Part shown: piece after piece, positions 47,286-57,284 of the stretch
Layout: each line of letters begins with the position of its first letter
Numbering within the stretch: the stretch's first letter is position 1
Assembly: GCA_037074705.1 (NCBI GenBank)
Contig: CM073591.1
Coordinates: forward strand, 135,725,032 to 135,789,031
Direction of reading: 5' to 3'
Length of the DNA stretch: 64,000 nucleotides
DNA from: Zhengitettix transpicula
Lineage: Eukaryota; Arthropoda; Insecta; Orthoptera; Tetrigidae
Translations under genes and position numbers: made by a program
Notes under the pieces: generated by a model
What the model saw: the letters and a program-made list of their open reading frames with translations, nothing else
What the model was told of the DNA's origin: nothing
Databases searched by the model: none

Positions 47286-48403
47286 CCACTGTAAACAAAA
47301 AGTAAGGTGAATTTATTTATAAAATATAAATTCTTTATTTATTCTCCCAAATCAATTTCATCCCCTTCAAAGTAATCCCCGTCCGATAAAACGCACCTTT
47401 TCCAACGCTTTTTCCAGTCCTCGAAACAATAGGAATAATCTTTTTCCGGTATAGCCTTCAAGACCTTCTTCGATTCGGTTTTTATCTCCTCAATCGTGTC
47501 AAAACGGCGTCCCCGCATTGGGCTTTTGAGTTTTCTGAATACCCAGAAGTCGCACGGAGCCAAATCAGGGGGATACGGTGGTTGCGGAACGATATGAGTC
47601 GAGTTTTAGGCAAAAAAGTCGCGAAGAACCAATGCATTATGACATAGAAACATAGACATAGAAACTGTCAACATGACCTTGATTTTTGGTCTAGCTTCAC
47701 CTTTTACACGATATTCGCTGTATTGGTCGGTGGTTTCAGGGTCGCATGTGTAAATCTAAGTCTCGTCTGCAGTAATGATGCATTTCAAGTGGTCTTGATA
47801 GAAAAGTTTCACACAAATCAACGCGACGCTTTTTTTCCAAAAATTAGAGCGATTTTGGCACCAATCGAGACTTGACGCGTTTGAGATACAAAACATTCTT
47901 CAAAATGGTTTGGGGTGAGCCAACAATATCAGCTAGATCTCTAATTGTCCATCGTCGATTTTCAAGCACCAAATCTTTGATCTTTTGGACGTGGCCCTCG
48001 TCGGTAGACGTTGATGGTCGTCCAGAGCGCGGTTCGTCTTCAACGCATTTTCGGTCCTCTTTGAACTCGTTGTACCACTTATAAACGTTTTTTTGTACCA
48101 TAGTTTGATCACCAAAGGCCCTCCGCAACATTTTCAACGTTTTCGCACAAGAATATTCGTTCCGCAAAAAAAAATTTGATGCTAGTTCTTTACTCAACAA
48201 AATCACCTATTGCAAGAATCGAAAAATTCACTTTTGGTTGTTTACGAAAACACGTGTAATTTGGAGATAATTAAACCTTTTCACAAACAGACGCTTGGCA
48301 TATATTATAGAAAGTCTTACCAACCTAGGAAGAAAAATTACCTGCATTCCTAATACCCGGGAGTTTTTAATGACAATTTCACCTTACTTTTTGATCACAG
48401 TGG
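47286..48403 (-). mobile_element. Mariner element with both TIRs and TA duplication
   Basis: The left end CCACTGTAAACAAAAAGTAA (47286) and the complement of the right end CCACTGTGATCAAAAAGTAA (from 48403 leftward) form 26-bp terminal inverted repeats with two mismatches. TA flanks both sides (47284-47285 and 48404-48405), the target duplication of the Tc1/mariner superfamily. At 1118 bp it is shorter than a typical ~1.3 kb mariner, and its transposase has an internal deletion and stops. Confidence 0.93.
47339..48206 (-). pseudogene. Mariner transposase, broken
   Basis: The N-terminal frame (48206-47844) gives the helix-turn-helix part: LRNEYSCAKTLKMLRRAFGD, VYKWYNEFKEDRKCVEDEPR then SGRPST. 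KCIITADET follows with a stop in place of the expected Trp (about 47756-47758), keeping the first catalytic Asp. The second catalytic region is shortened and reads CHNALVLRDFFA instead of an HDNA-type motif. The C-terminal frame (47563-47339) has LAPCDFWVFRKLKSPMRGRR, keeping the third Asp, and ends at a stop near 47339. At least one stop, frameshifts and an internal loss make it inactive. Confidence 0.9.
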
Positions 48404-48689
48404 TATTTAAGTTGTAACTTAAAACTAAATAAAACTCTCCAGTTCGTATGGGAACTTAGAATAATCATTTTTTGTAAGGAGACGAATTCTCATTTATGCA
48501 TATTTTCACCTGTTATTCAGACAGCGAAATTTCAAACCCATACCTTTACCGGACGACAACGAGACGTAAATAACTCGGACTACCGACAACATAGGGGGAC
48601 TTTCTAGTGCTATAGACGCCGGAGTCGGAACCGCCTACGTTGGCAGGAATGTGATGCTTGCAGTATATTTTTTTTTTATCAAAGGTTTA
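48404..48689. other. No gene recognised
   Basis: Mixed-GC sequence with no motif, after the mariner target duplication. Confidence 0.45.
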
Positions 48690-49090
48690 TACTGGTCGCT
48701 TCGACAACGTGGGCTTTAGCGACCAGTACTGTAATGAATTATTTTTTTTGGGCTGGCCGTTGTTTCCACGTCCTTCCAACCACTCTCCACAACGTTCTTA
48801 TTCCAACTCCTTTCACGTCTCTTCGCCAACCGTTCCAAAATCTCTCTTCCCACCCCAGAGATGCACGTTTTCCCGCCCTTAACGTAACAGGCTTTTGTTG
48901 TTCTTAGCCGCATGGGATTTTCCCATGGGCCGATGTACACTATCTCGGTATTCAAATATCCACGTGCGGCTACCTAAGACGCGACAGATCGGCGTCTCGA
49001 ATTGGGAAACAAAAGGATCCTTCAAACTACAGCAAACAACATTTCCGAAAATCAAACAAAATTAAATTAAAATATGCGCGTTACAGTACA
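48690..49090. repeat. GC-richer dispersed repeat with 10-bp stem-loop
   Basis: TACTGGTCGC (about 48690) and GCGACCAGTA (about 48718) form a perfect 10-bp inverted repeat. The right part (49019-49088: CAGCAAACAACATTTCCGAA, then ATGCGCGTTACAGTA) matches 45597-45662. A 79-codon minus-strand frame (48716-48955) includes GVGREILERLAKRRERSWNK, protein-like but unrecognised and likely repeat-derived. Confidence 0.5.
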
Positions 49091-49814
49091 TAATTTACAA
49101 TGATTCACATAAGATTTGTTGAGATACAGTATTCATTCTAATCATTAACAACAGAAAAAAACAATTTAAAAAGTTTGTTTAACATGAATGCCATGGAAAG
49201 AGAAAAACAGCAGATATTGTAATTATTTTTTTGATTTTCAAATGTTACACTATTTTATGTTCATAGGAATATAATTCATTTTTACCAATAGAGATTTAGG
49301 CCTACATTTAAAATATGGGTTCCTTTAGTTCAAGACACTAAGGGTCACAATTTGTAAATTAATTTAGCACATAATTAGTTGTTTTTTTTAAAAAAAATAA
49401 TTTCATGTCCTCCCTAGAGCAGTAATAATCTTGATAGGCGCTTAACTGCTTGGTGTTAATTGCTTAAAAATTCGATTCTTGTATGGCAATAATTACCGAG
49501 ATGTATAGTCCAATCAATCTTTTCTATTTTATTTCTTCTATTAATTATTTAAGCTATTTAAAATGTGTCAGTATTAATCTCAGGGACTTATAAAACTATT
49601 TTGTGGGAGTTTGCTAAGGCTGTACTGTTCCCATAGTCTGTTTTTATTAAGACGAGGCGCCTGTTTCTGAAAATGAATAATTCTATTGTAATTTAACAAA
49701 TTCTTAATAAGACTTTTATTTCTAATTTTTGACTTTTTATATGTGGGTAACAAGAATATATTTATGAATGATTTAGAGGATATTTAGTAATCTCTAACAG
49801 TGTTCTTTGGTCTC
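49091..49814. other. No gene recognised
   Basis: AT-rich sequence. Confidence 0.5.
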
Positions 49815-50003
49815 TTAGAGCCCATAACATTTAGTATAAGGGCCTGTAACTATACCAAAGGTATACATGGAGCACTGTTTTCTTCCGTTGTCGTTCTCCG
49901 CTGCTACGTACACTTTATAGTTCGTCATATTTACAACATTATCCGGAAGGGAGTTAAGCTTCTCCGGGTTAATAAATAATTTATAAAATTTACTTGTTGC
50001 CAT
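49815..50003 (-). CDS. Candidate small coding exon, unknown product
   Basis: A 62-codon frame starts ATGGCAACAAG in an ATTCATAATGG context and reads MATSKFYKLFINPEKLNSLP, then VNMTNYKVYVAAENDNGRKQ and CSMYTFGIVTGPYTKCYGL. The composition is balanced and protein-like, with higher GC than the flanks. The YKVYVAAENDNGR segment superficially resembles the F-G strand region of fibronectin type III domains. Upstream on the minus strand lies CTTTATACTGAG, a possible TATA-like element ~75 bp before the ATG. Neither paralogue nor partner exon was found. Confidence 0.33.
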   Translation of the reverse strand: MATSKFYKLFINPEKLNSLPDNVVNMTNYKVYVAAENDNGRKQCSMYTFGIVTGPYTKCYGL

Positions 50004-51504
50004 TATGAATTTCTTATTGTACGAGAGAGAATTATGCTCTCAAGGTAACTCCTCCTCACTATACCTCAGTATAAAGAGACAGTCGTTAACTAACAGCAAA
50101 GCAAATTGGTAAGGTTATTTCATATTTTTTTCATTTTACAAGCATTATGTAAAATAATTTTCATGTAAATTAAAAGCTCACGTGAAAACAGATAATTATG
50201 GTTAGAGGAAAATTTGATTTGGAATAAACAATTGTTCAGGTCAAGTAACTAAATAGATATAAGTTGAATACCGTCTTTTTCTGAAAATAGTTGATATGTC
50301 CACCCGAATAAATTAAAGTTAAAAAATATAAAATTTAGGATAACAAACAGACAAAGAAATTATTCCATGGAATAAATAGACAATTGCTTCGATTCATTAC
50401 ACTGCGAGGGAAACTTGGCGAATTCCAAACACCGACCGGCTGATCGATGTAAACAGTAATTTACGACATATTTTATCATTTTTATTATTGATATTTCTCT
50501 TTAAATTGTAAGCAAGAATTATAATTCTTGATTTAATCGTACAACCTAACAATTAATTGGCATTAACACGCTCACAATTTTCTTCACGGGCCGGTTTCCT
50601 GAATTTCAGATAACATGTAACCCTGTTATCTAAACATATGTTTGCGGAAGTTAATAAATTAATACGCTTTGTTCATATTCTATTTTAAGTTGAAGGCCAC
50701 ATATCTCTCAATATATTTGCAGAAATTAACCAACTATACAGAATCAATGAACAAATCAATATTATTATTAAATAAATAATATACAATCAATTCTTAGTAG
50801 CTTAAATTCATCTAAATAAATCATATAATTTTAAATAAATGAAATGTCAACAAATGGTGCCAAACATCTCAGATGAGCATTTGTCAAATTTCATTGACAT
50901 CACAAAACGCAATATTAGTAACACTTACCCTAATATTCTTTGAGGATTGCGCCTTCGTGATTTCCGTAGTATTCGAAACACCAAACATATTTCCCGGTAA
51001 TTTTTTTTCAGCAATGCATTGTTAGTCACACGCACGGACGTCCACTAAAACGCGAAACACGTTTGTAAATTGTTACGTTCGCGTAGCAGGTGAAAGAACA
51101 CGCAATCGACCGCTTTCACTTGCGTGACGAAACCACGATAGAGCCTTACAAAAATAATCTGTTTGCGGCGAGTTATACTATTTAGAAAACATCAGGCTTA
51201 TATAAAAATATGTAATGTGAATATACCAGTTAACTATTTCTTTATCTGGATTTGAATTGGTGAGGTAACATTATTATTTAGATTCTTCGGGTATTCCATT
51301 GTTTGGTTAACGAGAGTAGAAAGGTAAGCAAAAAATAGACAGAAAAGTGAAAAAGCGAAGAGAAGAAAAAGAAAAATGCAAAGAAAACAAGTAAGAGGCA
51401 TTGTGAAAGAAACAAGTTAGGTTAAAGTGACGAAGTAGAAGAACGTCTAGAAATTCAAAAATGGATGTAGAGATTTAGAAAAGGAATCTTGCGATGGATA
51501 TTCT
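50004..51504. other. No gene recognised; 18-bp palindrome and CpG patch
   Basis: CAAGAATTATAATTCTTG (50513-50530) is a perfect palindrome. The stretch 51010-51150 is CpG-rich and includes a CAGGTGAAAG...CTTTCACTTG inverted pair. It could be an old repeat or promoter-like sequence, but no transcript start or coding frame can be shown. A purine-rich stretch runs 51320-51450. Confidence 0.45.
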
Positions 51505-51955
51505 TTTCAAGGTGAACCTTCCCAGAGAACCTTGGATGATCTTTGGGGATGTATTTTCCTCTCTCTGGTTTTTTGAACTAATGTTTCCACAAACCGAGGC
51601 ACCTTGGTCAGTTTTGAGCGGTTTATGTTCTGGGGTCGCAAACCTTGGCAATACGGTAAGAGTTGTCAGCTATTCCTATTGGAATAGTCGGCCAGCTGCC
51701 TTTTAAACTAGTCAATGCACGGAGAAGTGAATGCTGCGTCCCCACACCAAACCCCTCTCCCACCTTCGGCAGGGCTTGGGACAAAAACCAAATGCCAGAC
51801 TTACCTGATGCAGGTTTTTCTGGGTTTTCCCTGCATTACTTTTAGGCGAATGCCGGGGGCCCTAGTTAACCCTTGACTACCTTCGACTAACCTTCCGCAT
51901 CTCCCCCTATCAAATCCGTTCCTATTCTATTAAAGGGGAGTGGCCCGTTACCCCC
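51505..51955 (+). mobile_element. Family S retroposon, copy with 3' internal deletion
   Basis: It starts near the stem-loop remnant (TCTTGCGATGGAT), then AAGGTGAACCTTCCCAGAGA, CTATTCCTATTGGAATAG, GCTGCGTCCCCACA and CTATTAAAGGGGAG, then jumps to CCGTTACCCCCA. The GATCCTTAAA box and the CCACGTGGATTACC segment are deleted. No A tail remains. Confidence 0.85.
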
Positions 51956-52494
51956 AAAGATATTTACTCCAACCTTTCGAACAGTAAGGAAAACTGTTCG
52001 TTTCCATGGTACTTTGCCTTTTTCTTCTTTACCTATCAACTCCCATACCCATACAATGGAATACCCAAACAACATAAATAATAACTATTTGTATGCAAAG
52101 ACAAGAGCCGATACCTTTAGGACTGTATAAGAAAGTTTAAGAGTCATCGTAAGGAAGGTTAGGCACGAGCGAAAAACCAAATACGCCCATGTTTAAAGCT
52201 AGAATAATTTCCAGTAGACCTGTATACGTTTGCAATCCGTTTTCAAATAATCGAGACGTAAATAATATTGTTAGAAATGGTTGAAAATATCAAAAATTAT
52301 TTATAAACATCTCTCACAATCTCGAATTGTACATCAGTTGAATAATCAAGTGGACTATCAAAGTAAATTCCAATTTATGGTAATATGACTACATTACCAC
52401 CAGGTAAGTTAGTATTGTATTTGGGCGAATCTCGGAAGATAATACGATCAATTTCATTATATACGAAACTTGTGAGAGCTTCTCTCACGCACGT
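51956..52494. other. No gene recognised
   Basis: Sequence between two family S copies, without recognised features. Confidence 0.45.
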
Positions 52495-52985
52495 AGAATC
52501 TTCCTCGAGAGACGTAGAGGGCTGGCTACCTTTGAGGATACCTCTCCTCTCTCTGTTTTTGAACTAAAGTTCCCACAAGACGATGCACCTCGGCCTGCAT
52601 TGAGAAGTTCCGCAGTCGCAAACTTTAGGCATACGGTAAGAGTTGTTTGCTGTTCCTATTGGAGAAGTCGGCCAGCTGCCTTCTAAACTGGTCAATGCAC
52701 GGAGAGGTGAATGCTGCGACCTCACAGCAAACCCCTCTCCCACTATCGGAATGGCGTGGGACTAGTACCAATTGCCCGACCTGCCTGTTACCAGTTTTCT
52801 AGGTTTTGTCTTGCTTCACTTTTAGGTGAATGTCCGGAAGGATCCTTAAACTACAGCCCGGGGGTCCTAGTTAACCCGTGACGACCTTCCACTACCCTTC
52901 TGCATCCCATCTTTCAAATCTCTTCCTATGCTATTAAAAGGGAGGCTCCACCACGTGGATTACCCTCATGTAGCCTGTAACTATA
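52495..52985 (+). mobile_element. Family S retroposon, diverged full-length copy
   Basis: It runs from CTTCCTCGAGAGACGTAG through all boxes to CATGTAGCCTGTAACTATAAAA. The stem CTATTCC/GGAATAG is altered on both sides (CTGTTCC/GGAGAAG). It belongs to the CCACCACGTGG subtype and is an older copy. Confidence 0.85.
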
Positions 52986-53313
52986 AAAATAGATAAATTT
53001 TAGTTCTTAATTTTTTTCCCCCTCACAAAAATTTATTTTACTTTAAATGGTATATGGGAATACAGATAATAACTAAATTATTATTATGTTATTGAGTATT
53101 ATCCGTGGTCTTGAAAATAATTTATTTCTCAAGACAATGTGAAAAATTGTTGTTGTCTAACACTTCTTTCAGACGTAGATACACTGACTAAACCAGTCTA
53201 TCCGTATTTGTATATAATAAAATATATATGCACTAGAAGAATTTCGTACGGAATATTGTGACTCAACCATCTAGTTAAGATAAATTCTTATTTTGAAGAA
53301 TAATAAGGTGTAG
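52986..53313. other. AT-rich gap
   Basis: Nothing recognised. Confidence 0.45.
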
Positions 53314-53793
53314 ACAGGTTATATACACGTTATTTACATAGTGGTGACTCCCCTCTTACTGGAAAGGACCTGAATCGTGGAATGTCGAAGGTCAGATCTA
53401 TAATTTAACGAACCTACCCGATAATTAGCCTAAAATTGAAGCAGAAAAAAACCTATAAAAACCTGCATCTGGTATGTCGGGCATTTGGTACTTGTCTCAC
53501 GCCCTACGATGGCGGGAGAGGGGTTTGATGTGGGGTCGCAGCTTTCCCTCGTCGTGTCTTGACCAGTTTAGGAGGCAGCTCATCAAATATTCCAATAGGA
53601 ATATCGGAAAACTCTTATCGTGTGCACAAGGTCTGCGACCCTGAAATATACACCTTTCAAAACAGGCCGAGGTGCCTCGTCTTGTGGGAACCTTTGATCA
53701 AAAACGGAGAGAGGAGAAGGCATTCCCTCAGGTAGCTTACCTCCAACTATCCTGGAAAGTTCACTTGCGAGAGAACAGCTATCACAGGCTTTC
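53314..53793 (-). mobile_element. Family S retroposon, old diverged copy
   Basis: On the + strand it starts with a heavily mutated AGGTTATATACACGTTATTTA equivalent of the 3' end. It improves through AAAACCTGCATCTGGTATGT, GGTTTGATGTGGGGTCGCAG and AAGGTCTGCGACCCTGAA, and ends at CTTGCGAGAGAACAGCTATC then ACAGGCTTTC, the 5' stem-loop region. Confidence 0.8.
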
Positions 53794-53879
53794 TTGAATT
53801 CTTATTATTCAGGCAAGTAAAATTAATTTAATAAATATGAAATATGACATTCACACAATATATTAAATAAACGGCATAT

Positions 53880-53945
53880 AGTCATAAAATTGTTTAATAA
53901 CAAAAAATAGTATAACGACGTTTCGTCTTATTTTAGGACCGGTGT
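53880..53945 (-). repeat. GACGAAACGT motif copy, inverted relative to 55321
   Basis: On the minus strand GGTCCTAAAATAAGACGAAA then CGTCGTTATACT and TTTTTTGTTATTAAACAATT aligns with 55334-55390 (AGCCCTAAAACAAGGACGAA, then ACGTATATATAGTTAG and ATTTTGTTAATAATTTTTTT). The CTGANGA box upstream is not kept here. The two copies face opposite ways and bracket the cluster of family S insertions. Confidence 0.6.
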
Positions 53946-54129
53946 TGGTTTACTCATTAATTTAGAAATGAATAACATAAGTACATATGGTTTTTAATCA
54001 TATTTACAAAATATTTCAATTAATATAATTTTACTCCCATGTAAATATAAAATAAAATTTAAAGCAAAGTTTGCTGTCTTCATTGTAGCAGCCGAAACAT
54101 AACTCATAGTTGATAAAGACATATGGCCG

Positions 54130-54260
54130 AAAAACCCTTGGCTACCTTCCTCTACCCTTCCGCATCCCCCCTTTCTAATCCCTTCCTATGCTATTAAAGG
54201 GGAGTTGCCCAATGTGGATCACCCTCATGTAGCCTGTTGCCCTAAAAAAAAAAAAAAAAA
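54130..54260 (+). mobile_element. Family S 3'-end fragment with poly(A)
   Basis: It begins at CCCTTGGCTACCTTCC, the recurrent truncation point, ends GTAGCCTGTTGCCCT and carries 17 A (54244-54260). Near-identity to the consensus and the long pure A tail indicate a recent insertion. It belongs to the CCCAATGTGGATCACC subtype. Confidence 0.9.
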
Positions 54261-54273
54261 CCCTAGTTAATGC

Positions 54274-54819
54274 AGCGAAGGAAGCCTGCGAGAGGATTTC
54301 TCGCAGGTGAACCTTCCCAGAGAGCTCTGGCGGGGGCTACCTTTGGGGATGCTCTCACATCTCTCTGGGTTTTTTGAACTAAGTTTCCCACATGCCGAGG
54401 CACCTCGGTCTGTTTTGAGAGGTGTATATTCCGGGGTCGCAGACCTTGGGCATACGGCAAGAGTTGTCCGCTATTCCTATTGGAATAGTCGGCCAGCTGC
54501 CTCCTAAACAGGCCAAGGCATGGCGAGGGGTAAGCTGCGTCCCCACAGCAAACTCCTCTCCCGCTATCGGAAGGGCGTGGGACATGTACCCAATGCCCGA
54601 CCTACCCGATGCAGGTTTTTCTAAGGTTTTCCCTGCATTCCTTTAGGCGAATGCCGGGTAGGATCCTTAAAATATAGCCCGGGGGCCCTAGTAACCCTTG
54701 GCTACCTTCCTCTACCCTTCCGCATCCCCCCTTTCAAATCCCTTCCTATGCTATTAAAGGGGAGTTGCCCTAAGTGGATTACCCTCATGTAGCCTATTGC
54801 CCTAAAAAAAAAAAAAAAA
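54274..54819 (+). mobile_element. Family S reference copy, flanked by 13-bp direct repeats
   Basis: Complete unit. The 5' stem-loop is CCTGCGAGA (54285-54293) and TCTCGCAGG (54299-54307). Then come a CCGAGG/CCTCGG stem (54395-54408), a CTATTCC/GGAATAG stem (54471-54488), GCTGCGTCCCCACAGCAAAC, an ATGCAGG...CCTGCAT pair, GGATCCTTAAAATATAGCCC, CTATTAAAGGGGAG, and GTAGCCTATTGCCCT with 16 A. CCCTAGTTAATGC occurs at 54261-54273 and 54820-54832, consistent with a target-site duplication. Poly(A) plus a duplication implies target-primed reverse transcription by a partner LINE. No tRNA A/B box pair is evident, and the short ORFs overlap on both strands. Confidence 0.88.
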
Positions 54820-54945
54820 CCCTAGTTAATGCTTGGCTACCATCCTGTATCTACCCTTCCGCATGTCCCCTTTAAAATCCCTTCCCATGCTATTAAAGGT
54901 AAGTTGCCACCACGTAGATTACTTCTCAGGAGTAAAAACAAAATA
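54820..54945 (+). mobile_element. Family S 3' fragment, target of the preceding insertion
   Basis: CCCTAGTTAATGCTTGGCTA continues into CTACCCTTCCGCATG, CTATTAAAGGTAAGTTGCCA and CCACGTAGATTAC. It is older and of the CCACCACG subtype. The consensus of the family itself contains CCCTAGTTAACCCTTGGC, so the reference copy appears to have landed inside an older S copy at this sequence. Confidence 0.75.
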
Positions 54946-55320
54946 AAAACAATGTATTGCTGCCTGTATCTCTTAATAATTTTAAAAAGTTTTAAATTGA
55001 ATTACTATATCATGTTACAAAAACGTCAATGATATTAAAATAACAATAGTATCAATTTTTTTAATATTGTAAGTGTAAAACTCATTTACCTCTATAATGA
55101 CATATTTGATTGGAAAAATGTGTTAATTTTAGATGAAGATATTTTTTTCTAGATACATTAACGATATGTTATACAACCGTTTGACGCCAACAGCTTTAAA
55201 TGTAAAATCTAATGCCAACGATTTATTTACGAAATTTAAGTAAATTTTAAGTTATAAAAGTAATTTGTAATTTTTATTAATTTTTTTATTAAATTTCGTT
55301 ATTAATTTCTAAAGTGTAAA
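54946..55320. other. AT-rich gap
   Basis: Nothing recognised. Confidence 0.45.
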
Positions 55321-55395
55321 CTAAACCTGAAGAAGCCCTAAAACAAGGACGAAACGTATATATAGTTAGTATTTTGTTAATAATTTTTTTTCTGA
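55321..55395 (+). repeat. Hammerhead-like motif CTGAAGA...GAAAC
   Basis: CTGAAGA at 55327-55333 matches CUGANGA. CCCTAAAACAAGG offers a weak CCT/AGG stem II and GAAAC follows at 55351-55355. The tail ATATATAGTTAGTATTTTGTTA is shared with the inverted copy at 53880-53945. It is probably a Penelope-like terminal remnant. Confidence 0.5.
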
Positions 55396-56402
55396 CTTAA
55401 GGCTGTTTATTTATTATGTTATTATACAATAGACCGTGTTACATTTCCGACCTTATTTCATTAATTGGCAGTAATGTTTTCTTGAAATGTCATTTTGAAA
55501 AGTCGTAATTTTAATTTGTATCAAATATTAAAATTCATTAAAATCTTAATGTGATATTAAAAAGAATCATTGGATTTTAATATGAAATTTAAAGTATTCT
55601 TGCAGTGATATTAGTAGGTTAAGGGAAAGTCAATTGTAATTTCCTTATATTCCATATTATTTTATGAAAATGAAGGCTTCTAGTATATGAAGTAAGTTAG
55701 GAACGTAATATTAACCGCAATACTCCTACTGCAAATAAATCAACCTCATTTTAAGCTTCAAACATAGTAAAGTTTAATTATACTCGTACTTTTAACTGAC
55801 TAAAGTTTTGTATTGTAATTAATAAAAGTTGTACTAATTTTTTATATATTATTTAATATTTTTACAAATAGTTATAATAATACTGGTATTAGTCCATTTA
55901 CAATTAAATATATGCAGTAATCAACAACTTCCATAGATGTTTAAAAGAATTAATACGCACTTATGTTTGATACGCAAACTGCCAGATGTTGACGATGAAG
56001 CTAAACCAAAAAAGAAATTTAAGGAATATACTATATAAGGTAAATAGTGTTTTCTTGTTGTTTAAAAGTATTGTAATGTTTATTTTAAAAGTATTATATA
56101 ATAATAAATCATTTAAAATACTCTACATCACAGATGAATTATGGTCGAAAGGTAATGAAATTTTATACAGAAAATAAATAAATAAAGACGTAAAATAGAG
56201 TGAAAAATTACGTGAAAGGTTGTTATCCAAAATTTATAACCCAGTGGAAGTAATATCAAATACGTTTCATTACCTTAAAAATTATTAGATATTAGAAGCG
56301 TTAAAAGAGAAACTGTGGTAATAATTTCATGTCAGTTTTTGCATTTGTAAACGATAAAAATTAAATAAATAACGGTAAATACGTCGTAAACGATAGAGCA
56401 GT
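55396..56402. other. AT-rich stretch, nothing recognised
   Basis: No coding or repeat signature. Confidence 0.5.
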
Positions 56403-56735
56403 AGTCGTCGCCGAAATGGCCGCAAGCGAGTGAAGGAAACAAGGCAGACGTAAATCTCGGAAAGAAGCCGTCGTGGCAATCTAATCCGGTTACATACTTA
56501 ATGTTCCCATGCCGCCTTTCATCCCTATTTGCACCATTGATGAAGCAGATCCAGCATACTGCGTCGGAGGTTTGGAGATGCAAATGACTGAACAGCTTAG
56601 AGATGAAGTTTCCTTCGGAGTGGAACAGAGAGATCGCCCCCCGGATATCTCCAGACGGACTAACCACAGATCTAAAACTGCTGGAAGTGCAAAGGCTTGA
56701 CATCAAGAAACAGCTTTACGATCTCAAAACGGCTG
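56403..56735 (+). pseudogene. Exon-like island, coiled-coil-like frame with one stop
   Basis: One + frame reads SSPKWPQASEGNKADVNLGK, then KPSWQSNPVTYLMFPCRLSS, LFAPLMKQIQHTASEVWRCK, a TGA, then LNSLEMKFPSEWNREIAPRI, SPDGLTTDLKLLEVQRLDIK and KQLYDLKTA. It ends at a CTG|GTAATT donor-like site near 56734. The second half has heptad-like Leu/Ile spacing. An in-frame TGA (about 56586) means either a pseudoexon or an exon starting after it. Other frames over the same island are also open (56509-56700 + and 56332-56706 -), which weakens the case. No family was recognised. Confidence 0.25.
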
Positions 56736-57106
56736 GTAATTCAATCAATTCATCCTTTGATTAAAAACGGAATGCCACTGGTTTCGTTTTAAATTGACCC
56801 CCCCCCCTCCCCGGCATTACATATATACTGCTTAATATGAATAATGTTATTTCAAACCTCAATTAAAATTACAATGTTTGAAAGATGAGAAGGAATCGAT
56901 CTGGTACTTTTATTACTATTCCGTAAAATTTTCATACATATGTAACGCAGATAAGGTACTACTTGCGTTATTCATATGAGGCTTATGGAATAACAAAAAA
57001 AACCTTTTACTGTTACGTTTTGTGGTTACTCATTTGACCTATTTTTCAACGTGATCTCTGTTCAATAAGAGGCATCATAAGAGAACATCTGTTTATTAAT
57101 TTCACA
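56736..57106. other. No gene recognised; C homopolymer
   Basis: It contains a short C-rich run near 56800 and is otherwise AT-rich, ending in an acceptor-like TTATTAATTTCACAG. Confidence 0.45.
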
Positions 57107-57284
57107 GTCATATAATTATTGCCACCACGGACTTCAACTACCCATTCTCACACGCTTGAAATTCGGCGTCATAATCGAAACTGTACGTTGCGACACCTGG
57201 AAGTCGACAGGTGCAATATCGTGCAGTGTAAGACTAATGAAACCGTTCGGAGTGCGACGTACGCGCTACCAATGTATATATAAA
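57107..57284 (+). CDS. Candidate exon after a clear acceptor, unknown product
   Basis: TTTATTAATTTCACAG immediately precedes an open frame reading YNYCHHGLQLPILTRLKFGV, then IIETVRCDTWKSTGAISCS. A donor-type CAGT|GTAAGA lies near 57227. Without that donor the frame continues VRLMKPFGVRRTRYQCIYKF P to a stop near 57284. GC is higher than the flanks. A second frame is also open over part of the interval. No family was recognised. Confidence 0.3.
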
